DNA from: CAIKZY01 sp044374195
Lineage (GTDB): Bacteria > Actinomycetota > Actinomycetes > S36-B12
Reading direction: 5' to 3'
Assembly: GCA_044374195.1 (NCBI GenBank)
Contig: JBILOY010000007.1
Span: 46,920-110,919 of the forward strand
Length of the DNA: 64,000 nucleotides
Part shown: one piece after another, positions 35,474-43,418 of the stretch
How the letters are laid out: each line of letters starts with the position of its first letter
Numbering within the stretch: the stretch's first letter is position 1
Translations under genes and position numbers: made by a program
Notes under the pieces: generated by a model
The model's input: the letters and a program-made list of their open reading frames with translations, nothing else
Database searches by the model: none
Told to the model about the DNA's origin: nothing

Positions 35474-36334
35474 CTAGGCCGGCGCTGAATTCGCCTCGCC
35501 AAGAATGAGCCAGCGCATGCGTTGTGCCCGACCTTCGGAGCAGATCATCCAACGATCATCGTCGGGCCAACCATCCAGGATCTCGAAAGCCCCGGGGTTA
35601 CGTTCACCAGTGCTAATGAATCGAGTTGAAAGGCCCTCAGGAATGGCATCCGAGAGTCTTTTCATTCCGGCTTCTGAACCAGGCACCATCTCGTGCAGTT
35701 CGACAACGAGGTGCGCATCACGGAGGAGATCAAGATTTGCCGCATCAAGTATCTCGAATTCGCCTCCCTCAATATCGATGATTCCAAGCACCTTCGATGG
35801 GTCCACATGAAAGTCTTCAATGAGGCGTACGACGAAATCCTGATTCGCAATTCCAAGAATGGTGACTCGATCCGCAAGACCATTTGCCTGCGCATTGCGA
35901 GCGATTACCTCGCGACCCTCCGCTGAAGCTTCAAAACAGTATGCGTGCTTAACCCAACCAGCCAGGAGACAGCCAATAGCGTAATAGCCATCAGCAGCAC
36001 CCACATCCACGAGAATGTCTTTCGTGCGCGGTGCTTTTTCGAGTGCCTCAAGCACTTCTGCTTCGTACATTCCGAGGAGCATTGCGCCTCGATCGGCAGC
36101 TGACCACCAGCTTTCGCGGCTTAGCCGCTGACCTTCAAACGGACCATAGGCAACGACATAGTCCAACTGATCGGCAATGCGTTCACTTAATCTGAATCGC
36201 TGCTGCGTGAAATCCGGTGCTGACTTCATGAGTCGTGAACCGACAAGATTTCGAGAAGTGGCGATTGTGCTCGCTAGACCTTCCGTGCGGATGCTTCTCG
36301 CAGTGGCCTTGGCAAGGTACGTCAGATTCTTCAT
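35474..36334 (-). CDS. FkbM-family methyltransferase
   Basis: A 286-aa protein starting at ATG 36334, which has GGGGGGAA just upstream; the in-frame ATG at 36397 would add 21 residues with no ribosome site. DILVDVGAADGYYAIG is the SAM loop, HAYCFEASAEG motif II, and GIIDIEGGEFEILD the FkbM core. It probably O-methylates a sugar. GC is lower than in gmd and the GTs. It is separated from gmd downstream by 133 bp without a gene, so it may be a separate transcript. Confidence 0.8.
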   Translation of the reverse strand: MKNLTYLAKATARSIRTEGLASTIATSRNLVGSRLMKSAPDFTQQRFRLSERIADQLDYVVAYGPFEGQRLSRESWWSAADRGAMLLGMYEAEVLEALEKAPRTKDILVDVGAADGYYAIGCLLAGWVKHAYCFEASAEGREVIARNAQANGLADRVTILGIANQDFVVRLIEDFHVDPSKVLGIIDIEGGEFEILDAANLDLLRDAHLVVELHEMVPGSEAGMKRLSDAIPEGLSTRFISTGERNPGAFEILDGWPDDDRWMICSEGRAQRMRWLILGEANSAPA

Positions 36335-36434
36335 GTTTCCCCCCAGCGGCAACAGTAGTGGGACTGTGAAGCGACGGGATTCGGCCGACAGGGACATGGC
36401 AGTGACGGGGCGGAATGCCAGCGCCTGAACTCCG

Positions 36435-36440
36435 TAGGAT
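36435..36440 (+). promoter_or_regulatory. -10 element for the GT2 at 36448 (leaderless)
   Basis: TAGGAT ends 7 nt before GTG 36448 and supports that start over the in-frame ATGs at 36415 and 36439. Confidence 0.45.
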
Positions 36441-36447
36441 GCTGACT

Positions 36448-37317
36448 GTGCACAGCGTCGCGGCAGTGATCCCGGTCTTCAGGCCGGATGAGTCAGCCCT
36501 GCTTGCCCTGCTCGACACCCTGAGCACCGCCGGCATTCCGGTGCTGGTCACCGACGACGCCAGCCCCTGCACCTCTGATCACGCGCTTCGGGCAGTTGCC
36601 GATCGCGGAATCGCGGTCGTGCGGCACCCCCGAAACGCCGGAATTGCTCGAGGCCTGAACGAGGGCTTGGCCTTCGCCCGTGAGCAAGGGGCCACGTGGC
36701 TCCTGACCATGGATCAGGATTCCGCGCTGCCAGCAGGTTACGTGGAGGCCCTGCTGGCCGCCTCGCCGGCCGAATCGGGCCTTTGGAGCGATCCTGCGTC
36801 CCTTCGACCCGGAGTCATCGGCGCTGGCGTTATTGGCGATGCCAGCGGCGATCTGAGCTACCCCACCCACTCTGAGCAGGGGTTTTCGGTCACCGAGGAG
36901 GTCTTCCAGACTGGCTCGCTGTGGTCGGTAGCCGCCATGACCGAGATCGGCGGCTTCGACGAGCGCCTCGGGATAGACGGGGTCGACTCCGGGGCCTGCC
37001 TGGCCCTTCGTAAGGCCGGCTACTCAGTGATCGTGGCTCCCGACGTTCGGCTCGCCCACACCCTGGGCACCCAGGCCCGCTCGGTGAGGATCCTGGGCCG
37101 TGAGGTTGTCTCGACCGGCCACTCCCCCGAACGCCGGGAATCGATGGTGCGCAACCGCCTGCGCCTCGCCCCTGCCGAGTTCGCTGAGTCGCCGACCCAC
37201 GCCTTCCGCACGCTGCGACGATTGGGGATGAACTCGCTCCTCGCTGTCACGGTCGAGGAAGACCGTTGGGCAAAAGCGAAGGGAATCACGAGGGGATTTC
37301 TCCCCAAGTCAAAGTGA
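36448..37317 (+). CDS. family 2 glycosyltransferase, rhamnosyltransferase-like
   Basis: A 289-aa GT-A protein with VAAVIPVFRPD, VLVTDDASPCTS, HPRNAGIARGLNEGL and WLLTMDQDSAL. The TMDQDS metal site and the NxGIAxGLNxG run are typical of the WbbL/RfbN rhamnosyltransferase group. dTDP-rhamnose would come from the pathway containing rmlA and rmlC. GTG 36448 is chosen from the promoter position. It stands alone on the plus strand, divergent from the FkbM gene. Confidence 0.8.
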   Translation: MHSVAAVIPVFRPDESALLALLDTLSTAGIPVLVTDDASPCTSDHALRAVADRGIAVVRHPRNAGIARGLNEGLAFAREQGATWLLTMDQDSALPAGYVEALLAASPAESGLWSDPASLRPGVIGAGVIGDASGDLSYPTHSEQGFSVTEEVFQTGSLWSVAAMTEIGGFDERLGIDGVDSGACLALRKAGYSVIVAPDVRLAHTLGTQARSVRILGREVVSTGHSPERRESMVRNRLRLAPAEFAESPTHAFRTLRRLGMNSLLAVTVEEDRWAKAKGITRGFLPKSK

Positions 37318-37328
37318 CTTAGACGAAT

Positions 37329-37418
37329 TTTCTCACGGTAACTGGATGCTTTCTCACGTCTAGAATTGTGCCCAACAGCGCGAGATTCTTCATGCCAGTC
37401 GTTACGTCAATTTCTCAC
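37329..37418 (+). repeat. three direct copies of TTTCTCAC upstream of a methyltransferase gene
   Basis: TTTCTCAC occurs at 37329-37336, 37350-37357 and 37411-37418. The first two are exactly 21 bp apart (two helical turns) and share a ninth base (G). The putative -10 TAGAAT (37361-37366) follows the second copy. This could be an operator, but the words are short and chance is not excluded. Confidence 0.35.
37361..37366 (+). promoter_or_regulatory. -10-like hexamer upstream of 37432
   Basis: TAGAAT in a 114-bp AT-richer gap, 65 nt before ATG 37432. No consensus -35 is visible. Confidence 0.35.
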
Positions 37419-37431
37419 TGGGGGATTATTC

Positions 37432-38280
37432 ATGTCAGGTGACGCGACCCTGCTAGACCACGCAAAGCACTTTCTCGGAAGGTTTGGTGTTGGTCAGGCT
37501 GGATCTGCTTCAACCAAGCTTCGTCGGCTCGGTAGGGTCAGCAGATCTTCTAAGCCTGACTACAGCGCGCGCCGCTTGAACTCGATTGCATCAGGTCTCA
37601 AGGACTGCGAGAACTACCTTGAAGTTGGTGTTGCCCAGGGGCTCACGCTCGAGCGTGTGGAAGTTCCGTTCCGGTGGGGAGTGGATCCGGAACCTCAATT
37701 TGATACTGACAGCGTTCCACGCGGCATCACCTTCTTTAAGGGTACGTCGGACCAATTCTTCCAACACATCAATCGCGACCAGAGTTTTGATTTGGTTTTC
37801 CTTGACGGGCTGCATCACTGGCAACAGACTTATTGCGATTTGCTCTCAACCCTTAATCACACATCGGATGGCGCTCTTATCTTGATCGATGACGTCGTCC
37901 CAGATGATGAGCTCTCTGCAATGACTGACTATCCGGCGGCATTAGCAGCTAAGGAATCGGCCGGGATTTTTGATGGTCGATGGCATGGAGATGTATTCAA
38001 AGTTCTCATGGCAATCTCGGATCACCACCCAGAGTTGAAGTTCCTGCTCATGCGGAATTCAGGGGAAACAAGCGACAACGCGCAAGCTGTTGTGTGGGTG
38101 GCCTCGGGTAAAGCAAAACATTACGATCTTGAACTCGTTGAAGCTCTGCGGAATGAGTATGAGAGTGTGAAGTTTGAAGACGTTTTTGGCGCTTCAAACT
38201 CGTCACGTACGTTTTCAATCCTTGAAGAGGAAGTAGCAATACCCTTGGCGCTTGAGGGCGTTGCGAAATTCCGAATTTGA
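37432..38280 (+). CDS. class I SAM methyltransferase (Methyltransf_24 type)
   Basis: A 282-aa protein. ATG 37432 follows GGGGGA. The SAM loop is YLEVGVAQGLTLE, then WGVDPEP, DLVFLDGLHHWQQ and LILIDDVVPDD, the arrangement of Methyltransf_24 proteins. The C-terminal 60 residues are not recognised. The gene is the most AT-rich in the window by eye (especially 38100-38280), with codon use unlike the GT genes, which suggests recent acquisition. It overlaps nothing and is convergent with the GT2-like gene 10 nt away. Confidence 0.7.
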   Translation: MSGDATLLDHAKHFLGRFGVGQAGSASTKLRRLGRVSRSSKPDYSARRLNSIASGLKDCENYLEVGVAQGLTLERVEVPFRWGVDPEPQFDTDSVPRGITFFKGTSDQFFQHINRDQSFDLVFLDGLHHWQQTYCDLLSTLNHTSDGALILIDDVVPDDELSAMTDYPAALAAKESAGIFDGRWHGDVFKVLMAISDHHPELKFLLMRNSGETSDNAQAVVWVASGKAKHYDLELVEALRNEYESVKFEDVFGASNSSRTFSILEEEVAIPLALEGVAKFRI

Positions 38281-38290
38281 ACGGTGACGG

Positions 38291-38950
38291 TCAGAAACGC
38301 AATAGCTTTTTTGCCCAGCGATCCAGAGTCTGCAGTCGCGCATAATCGGACTGATAAGTCATTTCATCACGACGAATAATCTCGGCAAACTTGCTTGAAC
38401 TACTAGTTGCTTCACCCGAGTGAACATGTTCGTAATCGACCTCGACCGTGACAATGCCTGGGAAATCCCGACGCCCGCGAATGTCCAGGTCGTGATCGCC
38501 GTACCACCACTCGTAGCGCTCATCTGGGCGCAGACCGGAACTCACATTCAGCACCCACAAGCATCCCCAGATCTTCGGTGAATACGGGATCAAGCGACCC
38601 CGATTCAGTTTGGCCGGTTCGCCAGGTCTAGTGGGGCTGGCGACAGCTGCATCAGATTCCAGGAGAGCCTCGTGAAGTTGGCGTAGTGCTTCGGGACCGA
38701 CCCGAACGTCATCGTTTAGCACAGCAACAGCGGTGGCACCTCGGCTGATGGCCTCATCGATCCCGCGATTCCACCAGCGCTGAATGTTTAGTGGACCAAA
38801 ATCCTCGACAACAACAGTTCCAGCTGGGACCTTCACATTCGGCCCAGTGGCAACAATGACAATGCGCTCTGGTGGCACTCCGGACGATTGCGCCAGGGCT
38901 TCGAGCATTTCGGGATGCGAGCCCAAAGTCGGGACTGTAATGAAAAGCAA
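38291..38950 (-). CDS. small GT2-like glycosyltransferase
   Basis: A 219-aa GT-A protein. The chosen TTG start at 38950 has AGGGGGA just before it and puts the family start LFITVPTLGSHPEML at the N-terminus; an upstream in-frame start at 39019 would add 23 unlikely residues. VVVEDFGPLNIQRWWNRGI and VAVLNDDVRVG form the nucleotide and metal sites, and WWYGDHDLDIRGR follows. It is shorter than most GT2 proteins. GC is lower than average. Confidence 0.7.
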   Translation of the reverse strand: MLFITVPTLGSHPEMLEALAQSSGVPPERIVIVATGPNVKVPAGTVVVEDFGPLNIQRWWNRGIDEAISRGATAVAVLNDDVRVGPEALRQLHEALLESDAAVASPTRPGEPAKLNRGRLIPYSPKIWGCLWVLNVSSGLRPDERYEWWYGDHDLDIRGRRDFPGIVTVEVDYEHVHSGEATSSSSKFAEIIRRDEMTYQSDYARLQTLDRWAKKLLRF

Positions 38951-39075
38951 CGATCCCCCTAGCCGATTGTTCTGCCCTACCAAGACTAGCCAGGACTCCT
39001 CAAGTCCGTCCCTCGGCACCTTTCACCATGTGACCCAGATCCGGACTTGAGCCGATTAGCGGAGAGAGGCGCGTG

Positions 39076-39081
39076 TAGCCT
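39076..39081 (+). promoter_or_regulatory. -10 element for rmlA (leaderless)
   Basis: TAGCCT ends 7 nt before ATG 39089 and no ribosome site precedes that ATG. A TTGAGC lies 23 nt further upstream, too far for a standard -35. Confidence 0.45.
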
Positions 39082-39088
39082 TCCGTGC

Positions 39089-39952
39089 ATGAAGGGGATC
39101 ATCCTTGCCGGGGGAACCGGCAGTCGTCTGTGGCCGATTACCAAGGGCGTCAGCAAGCAGTTGCTGCCTGTCTACGACAAGCCGATGATCCATTACCCGC
39201 TCGAAACCCTCATGAGCGCCGGGCTGCGCGAAATCCTCATCATCACGACCCCGGAAGATTCCGAGTCGTTCTCGCGACTTCTCGGTGATGGCTCGTCGTG
39301 GGGCATGACCTTGAAGTACGCAGTGCAGCCGAAGCCCGAAGGTCTCGCGCAGGCATTCATCATCGCTGAGGAATTCCTCGCCGGAGATCAAGCGGCACTC
39401 ATTCTCGGCGACAACATGTTCTATGGCCCCTCGATGGGCAAGCAGCTCGCGGCGCTCACGAATCAAGATGGCGCGCACGTGTTCGCGTACGAGGTTGCGA
39501 ACCCGACGGAGTACGGCGTTGTCGAGTTCGATGCGAAAGGCGTAGCGATCTCGATCGAGGAGAAGCCGTCGGCGCCGAAGAGCAACTACGCCGTTCCCGG
39601 GCTCTACTTCTACGACGCGTCAGTTGTCGATGTTGCCAAGGCGATCAAGCCTTCAGCACGCGGCGAGCTGGAGATCACTGCGGTCAATGACCACTACCTT
39701 TCGCAGGGCAAGCTCACCGTCACCGTGCTCGAGCGCGGAACAGCGTGGCTCGATACCGGCACTTTCCGCTCGTTGCAGGATGCCGGCGAGTTCGTGCGCG
39801 TGATGGAAGATCGCACGGGCACGAAGGTCGGCTGCTGCGAGGAAGCCGCATGGCGCAATGGTTGGATTTCCTCGGCCGAACTCGCTGAACTTGCTGAGCC
39901 GCTGCTCAAGAGCGGTTACGGCGAGTACTTGATGGCGTTGTCGAAGCGCTAG
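39089..39952 (+). CDS. rmlA: glucose-1-phosphate thymidylyltransferase
   Basis: A 287-aa protein, the normal RmlA length, forming dTDP-glucose from glucose-1-phosphate and dTTP. GIILAGGTGSRLWPITKGVSKQLLPVYDKPMI is represented by its parts GGTGSRL and SKQLLPVYDKPM at the N-terminus; LGDNMFYG, YGVVEFD, IEEKPSAPKSNYAVPGLYFYD and WLDTGT follow. ATG 39089 gives the canonical start. It is the only member of rmlABCD at this spot; rmlC is 12 kb away and rmlB is not seen. Confidence 0.95.
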   Translation: MKGIILAGGTGSRLWPITKGVSKQLLPVYDKPMIHYPLETLMSAGLREILIITTPEDSESFSRLLGDGSSWGMTLKYAVQPKPEGLAQAFIIAEEFLAGDQAALILGDNMFYGPSMGKQLAALTNQDGAHVFAYEVANPTEYGVVEFDAKGVAISIEEKPSAPKSNYAVPGLYFYDASVVDVAKAIKPSARGELEITAVNDHYLSQGKLTVTVLERGTAWLDTGTFRSLQDAGEFVRVMEDRTGTKVGCCEEAAWRNGWISSAELAELAEPLLKSGYGEYLMALSKR

Positions 39953-39984
39953 TCGCTCGACGTTTCTTTCACCCTGTTTGGCGC

Positions 39985-41673
39985 TTACTTTCTGCGGATC
40001 TTCCCAGCAAGCTTTCGTGCTGGCTCCAGCGCACGATAGGAACGACTTCCGAGAACTGCAGCTAGTGCCGCCGCGTCGTTGCTGCCAGCTACAGCACTGC
40101 TCGCAATCGGTGCCTCCTTCGCGATGCGCTGGAAGAACTCGACGAGCCCGTCGGCGAAACGCTGCCAGGTGTAGAAGCGGATCGCCTCGCCGATTGCGGC
40201 GACTCGTGCGTTGGCCGCGGACTCATCACTGAGAAGTCGTGTCATGTCGGCAGCGTGGGCCTCGATGCTCCAGGTCTTCGGCAGGTCGGTGAGCTGCGCG
40301 ATCTCCTTGAGCGGGCCGAAGTTGGTGAAGGTGCTCGGAGTCCCCAGAACTGCGGCCTCGTAGGGCACGAAGCCGAAGCCCTCGGCGCTACTCGGGTAGA
40401 GCACAGCACCGGAGTTCTTGAGCAGCCAGGCGCGGCTGGCACTGCTCACGTGCCCAACGGTGTGAACGCTGCCGCGCAGATCTGTGTGCTTCTTGAGCAG
40501 GGCTGACTCCTGCTCCTTCGAGCTGCTGCTCTTCACATGCAGGCCGGCGAGCACAAGATCGCATGATTCCCCGTTGCGCAGCACCTCTTGCCATACGGCA
40601 ATGGCGAAGTCGCGGTTCTTGTGAATGAAGTCGTTGCCGAGCACGGTGATGAATCGCTTGCCACCAAGCGCCTTCACGACATCGGCGAGATCCTCATCGG
40701 GCTGTTCGGGTGCTTGCGCGACAGTGATGTGATCGAGGCCGAGGGGTAGTGCCTGCACTCTTTGGGTCTCGAGTAGCGGAACCTCGTGCTGGAGTTGGTC
40801 AGCAACATCTGCACTAATGGTCGTGACACCATCGACACTCAGTGCGATCTTGCGCTGCAGGCTGCGATAGGCCGCCCAGCCCTCGCTCGAGCCGTGGTAG
40901 CGCGGGATGTCGTAGGCGATGAGATCGAGATAGGTGGTGACTACGCGCTGGCCGAGCTGGCGAGCATCGGCGATGCTGCTGCGGCCATCGATCTGGTTTG
41001 GGTACCAGATGATGTCGGCAGGCAGTGATTCGTCACTGCTGTCAGTGATGCGCACGTGGGCGTAGGTGTTAAGGAACTCCGCATAGCCAGGCAGCTCGGC
41101 CAGGCCGATCAGGATGATCTCGCCGACGCGGTCATCCTGCGCGAGTGCGTTGATCGCCGCGGTTGTGAGCACCTGAGCGCCGGTCTCGTAGGGGCCGAGC
41201 CAGGTGACATCAACGGCGATGCGTAGCTTGCCGCCGGCCTTGCGTGATTCATTCTTGGCGTAGAAGTGGGCACTGCTCGGGTCGCGGTTCTCGCGAGAGT
41301 CCATTTCAGCCGGTGTCAGTAGCGGGGCGGCCTTGAGAACGTCTTTGTGATTGGTGAGGTACCAGTCGTGCCACAAGCCTCGCTCAGCTGCGCTTGCGCA
41401 CCATTGCTGGATCGCTTCGGCGGATTCATCACTGGGCTCGCCAACGAGATCGCAAGCATCTTGGACAATCACGATCACCGCGCCGGCTGGCATGGTCGAA
41501 CGCAGCCAGCTGCCCGCGGTGTTGGGGCTGGGCGCAAGGCTCAGGCTGACAATGCGCGGGTCGGAGTCGATGCGATCGCCAAACACGCTCATGCGATCCA
41601 TGGTGAGCAGGCTGAGGTCGCCGTAGGCACGCAGCACGCGGCCGCGGGGCGACTTGAAGGTTTCCATGCTCAT
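39985..41673 (-). CDS. family 4 glycosyltransferase with extra N-terminal domain
   Basis: A 562-aa protein. About the first 150 residues form an extra domain (LLTMDRMSVFGDRIDSDPRI...) that I do not recognise. A GT-B core follows from about 150: VDVTWLGPYETGAQVLTTAA, TTISADVADQL, RFITVLGNDFIHKN and LYPSSAEGFGFVPYEAAVLGTPS. The C-terminus ends in the basic segment LGSRSYRALEPARKLAGK. It is the last gene of the wzm-wzt-GT operon, 3 nt after the double GT2, and has AGGAGA before ATG 41673. It is probably a chain-extending or terminating transferase. Confidence 0.82.
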   Translation of the reverse strand: MSMETFKSPRGRVLRAYGDLSLLTMDRMSVFGDRIDSDPRIVSLSLAPSPNTAGSWLRSTMPAGAVIVIVQDACDLVGEPSDESAEAIQQWCASAAERGLWHDWYLTNHKDVLKAAPLLTPAEMDSRENRDPSSAHFYAKNESRKAGGKLRIAVDVTWLGPYETGAQVLTTAAINALAQDDRVGEIILIGLAELPGYAEFLNTYAHVRITDSSDESLPADIIWYPNQIDGRSSIADARQLGQRVVTTYLDLIAYDIPRYHGSSEGWAAYRSLQRKIALSVDGVTTISADVADQLQHEVPLLETQRVQALPLGLDHITVAQAPEQPDEDLADVVKALGGKRFITVLGNDFIHKNRDFAIAVWQEVLRNGESCDLVLAGLHVKSSSSKEQESALLKKHTDLRGSVHTVGHVSSASRAWLLKNSGAVLYPSSAEGFGFVPYEAAVLGTPSTFTNFGPLKEIAQLTDLPKTWSIEAHAADMTRLLSDESAANARVAAIGEAIRFYTWQRFADGLVEFFQRIAKEAPIASSAVAGSNDAAALAAVLGSRSYRALEPARKLAGKIRRK

Positions 41674-41676
41674 CTC

Positions 41677-43410
41677 CTACAGCGCTTCGTAGATACGAAG
41701 CAGATTCTGGTTCAGGGCGGGTGAGTAGTAGGGATCGACGCGGTAGTCGGCATCCCAACGCTCATGGAACAGGGCGCTCTCGGCAGGGTCAGCCTTCTTG
41801 CGCACGATGCTCGCACCTTCGTAATGGGTGAAGTGAGCGTAGGGAGTCCAGGCAACCCGATAGCCGGCCTTGCGGGCGCGGAAGCAGTAATCGACATCGT
41901 TGAAGTCACGCGCGAAGGCAGTGTCAAAGCCACCCAGCGCATCGAAAATGCTCGTTCGAGTGAGCATTGCTGCCGCTGTGATCGCCGAGTAGTTGCGCGG
42001 GGTGAGGGTCGAGCCGAAGTAACCGGGCTCTCTTACCGCCTTGGCTATCCAGCAATGGGTCGGCCCGCTGGGCAGCATGACCATGCCTACATGCTGCAGA
42101 CGACCATCGGGGTAGGTCAGCTTTGCTCCGACGATGCCCACTTCGTCGATCTGCCCGATCTCGAGCATGCGGGTGATCGGGTCAGTCTCGGCGACAGACG
42201 TGTCGTCGTTGAGGATCAAGAGGTACTCGCCTGTGGCGTTCGCGCGACCGAGATTGATTGCTTCGGCGAAGTTGAAGTCCTTCGTGTCATAGACAACCGT
42301 GCGGTCAGCATCGGTGAGAGCGGAGATCGGCGCGATGGTGCCGGTGGTGACCACGACGATCTCGAATGCGCTCTTGGTCTCGTGCTTCTTGAGGCTCGCA
42401 ACGCAGTCGTCGATGAAGCGCGCGTTGCCCTTGTCATTGATCGTGCCGATGGTCGGGACGATGACCGAAACCAGCGGTGCGCTTTCGATTCTCGGATGCA
42501 CTTCGTTCAGGCCTTGGATCTTGCTCGGTGCAACCGTTCCACCCCCGAAGGTGCGCTCGAGGTGACTGCTTTGGGCTCGCGCTGCGGCATCCTGCGCCCA
42601 CGGCTTGGCGTCGATGGTGAGCGCGGTTGATTCGCTCCAGGCACGCCAGTGATACAGCGGCTGCGGAATATGCATCACGTTATTCAGACTGGGGAGAAGT
42701 CGGAGGGCGAGATCGAAATCCTGACCGCCATCCATCTCTGTGCGCAGGCCGCCAACCGCATTCACGAGTTCGAGTTTGAAGATCGTGAAGTGGCAGAGAT
42801 ACATCTGGGTGAGCAGAAGCTCCGGCGAGAAGTCCGGCTTGCAATAGAGCTCGAAGTGCTCGCCGCGCGGGTTGATCTTGTCCTCGTCTGAGTACACGGC
42901 ATCGGGGTGATCGTTTGCCTCGACGACTTGGGAGAAGGTCTCGATGCAGCGGGGATCGAGTGCATCGTCGTGATCGAGCATGCCCATGTACTCGCCGGTT
43001 GCCTCTGCAAGAGCAGCGTTGAGAGCCGAGGAGATACCGCCGTTGGCTTTGGTGCTGACCTTGATTCGTGCGTCGTTGGCATGCTCGCTCGCGAACTGCT
43101 CAAGCCACGGCGCAATCTCCGGCTTTGTCGAGCCATCGTTAACGACGATCAGTTGCCAGTTGCGGGCACTCTGATTGAGAACTGAATGCAGGCACTCATT
43201 GAGGAAATCGATCGGCGGGTTGTAGACCGGCACCAAGATCGAGATGGTGAATGTGAAGTCAGCGGTACCAGCCTCGACGGCCGCGGCCTCGGCGAGCCAG
43301 GCCTTGTATTGCTTGCCGATGTTGCGCTCGTACACCTTGCGCTTGATGTAGCGCTTCACGCGACCAGCGCGACGCTTCGCCTTGATGAGCGGATTGCTCT
43401 CGGAGACCAT
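41677..43410 (-). CDS. tandem double family 2 glycosyltransferase
   Basis: A 577-aa protein with two GT-A domains. Domain 1 (about 55-300) has ISILVPVYNPP, LIVVNDGST, LDHDDALDP and DEDK. Domain 2 (about 315-560) has VSVIVPTIG, VVVTTGTI, NFAEAINLGRANATGEYLLILNDD and the DVDYCFRARKAG segment. Double GT2 proteins of this kind extend O-antigen or rhamnan chains in ABC-exported polysaccharides. It lies between wzt (8 nt) and the GT4 (3 nt). The N-terminal 45 residues are strongly basic, which would favour membrane association. Confidence 0.88.
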   Translation of the reverse strand: MVSESNPLIKAKRRAGRVKRYIKRKVYERNIGKQYKAWLAEAAAVEAGTADFTFTISILVPVYNPPIDFLNECLHSVLNQSARNWQLIVVNDGSTKPEIAPWLEQFASEHANDARIKVSTKANGGISSALNAALAEATGEYMGMLDHDDALDPRCIETFSQVVEANDHPDAVYSDEDKINPRGEHFELYCKPDFSPELLLTQMYLCHFTIFKLELVNAVGGLRTEMDGGQDFDLALRLLPSLNNVMHIPQPLYHWRAWSESTALTIDAKPWAQDAAARAQSSHLERTFGGGTVAPSKIQGLNEVHPRIESAPLVSVIVPTIGTINDKGNARFIDDCVASLKKHETKSAFEIVVVTTGTIAPISALTDADRTVVYDTKDFNFAEAINLGRANATGEYLLILNDDTSVAETDPITRMLEIGQIDEVGIVGAKLTYPDGRLQHVGMVMLPSGPTHCWIAKAVREPGYFGSTLTPRNYSAITAAAMLTRTSIFDALGGFDTAFARDFNDVDYCFRARKAGYRVAWTPYAHFTHYEGASIVRKKADPAESALFHERWDADYRVDPYYSPALNQNLLRIYEAL

Positions 43411-43418
43411 GACTTGAC

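Noticed and set aside
41764..42630. A 288-codon open frame on the plus strand.
   Set aside because: Antisense to the double GT2 at 41677, whose motifs span the same region. The composition is that of a reversed coding strand.
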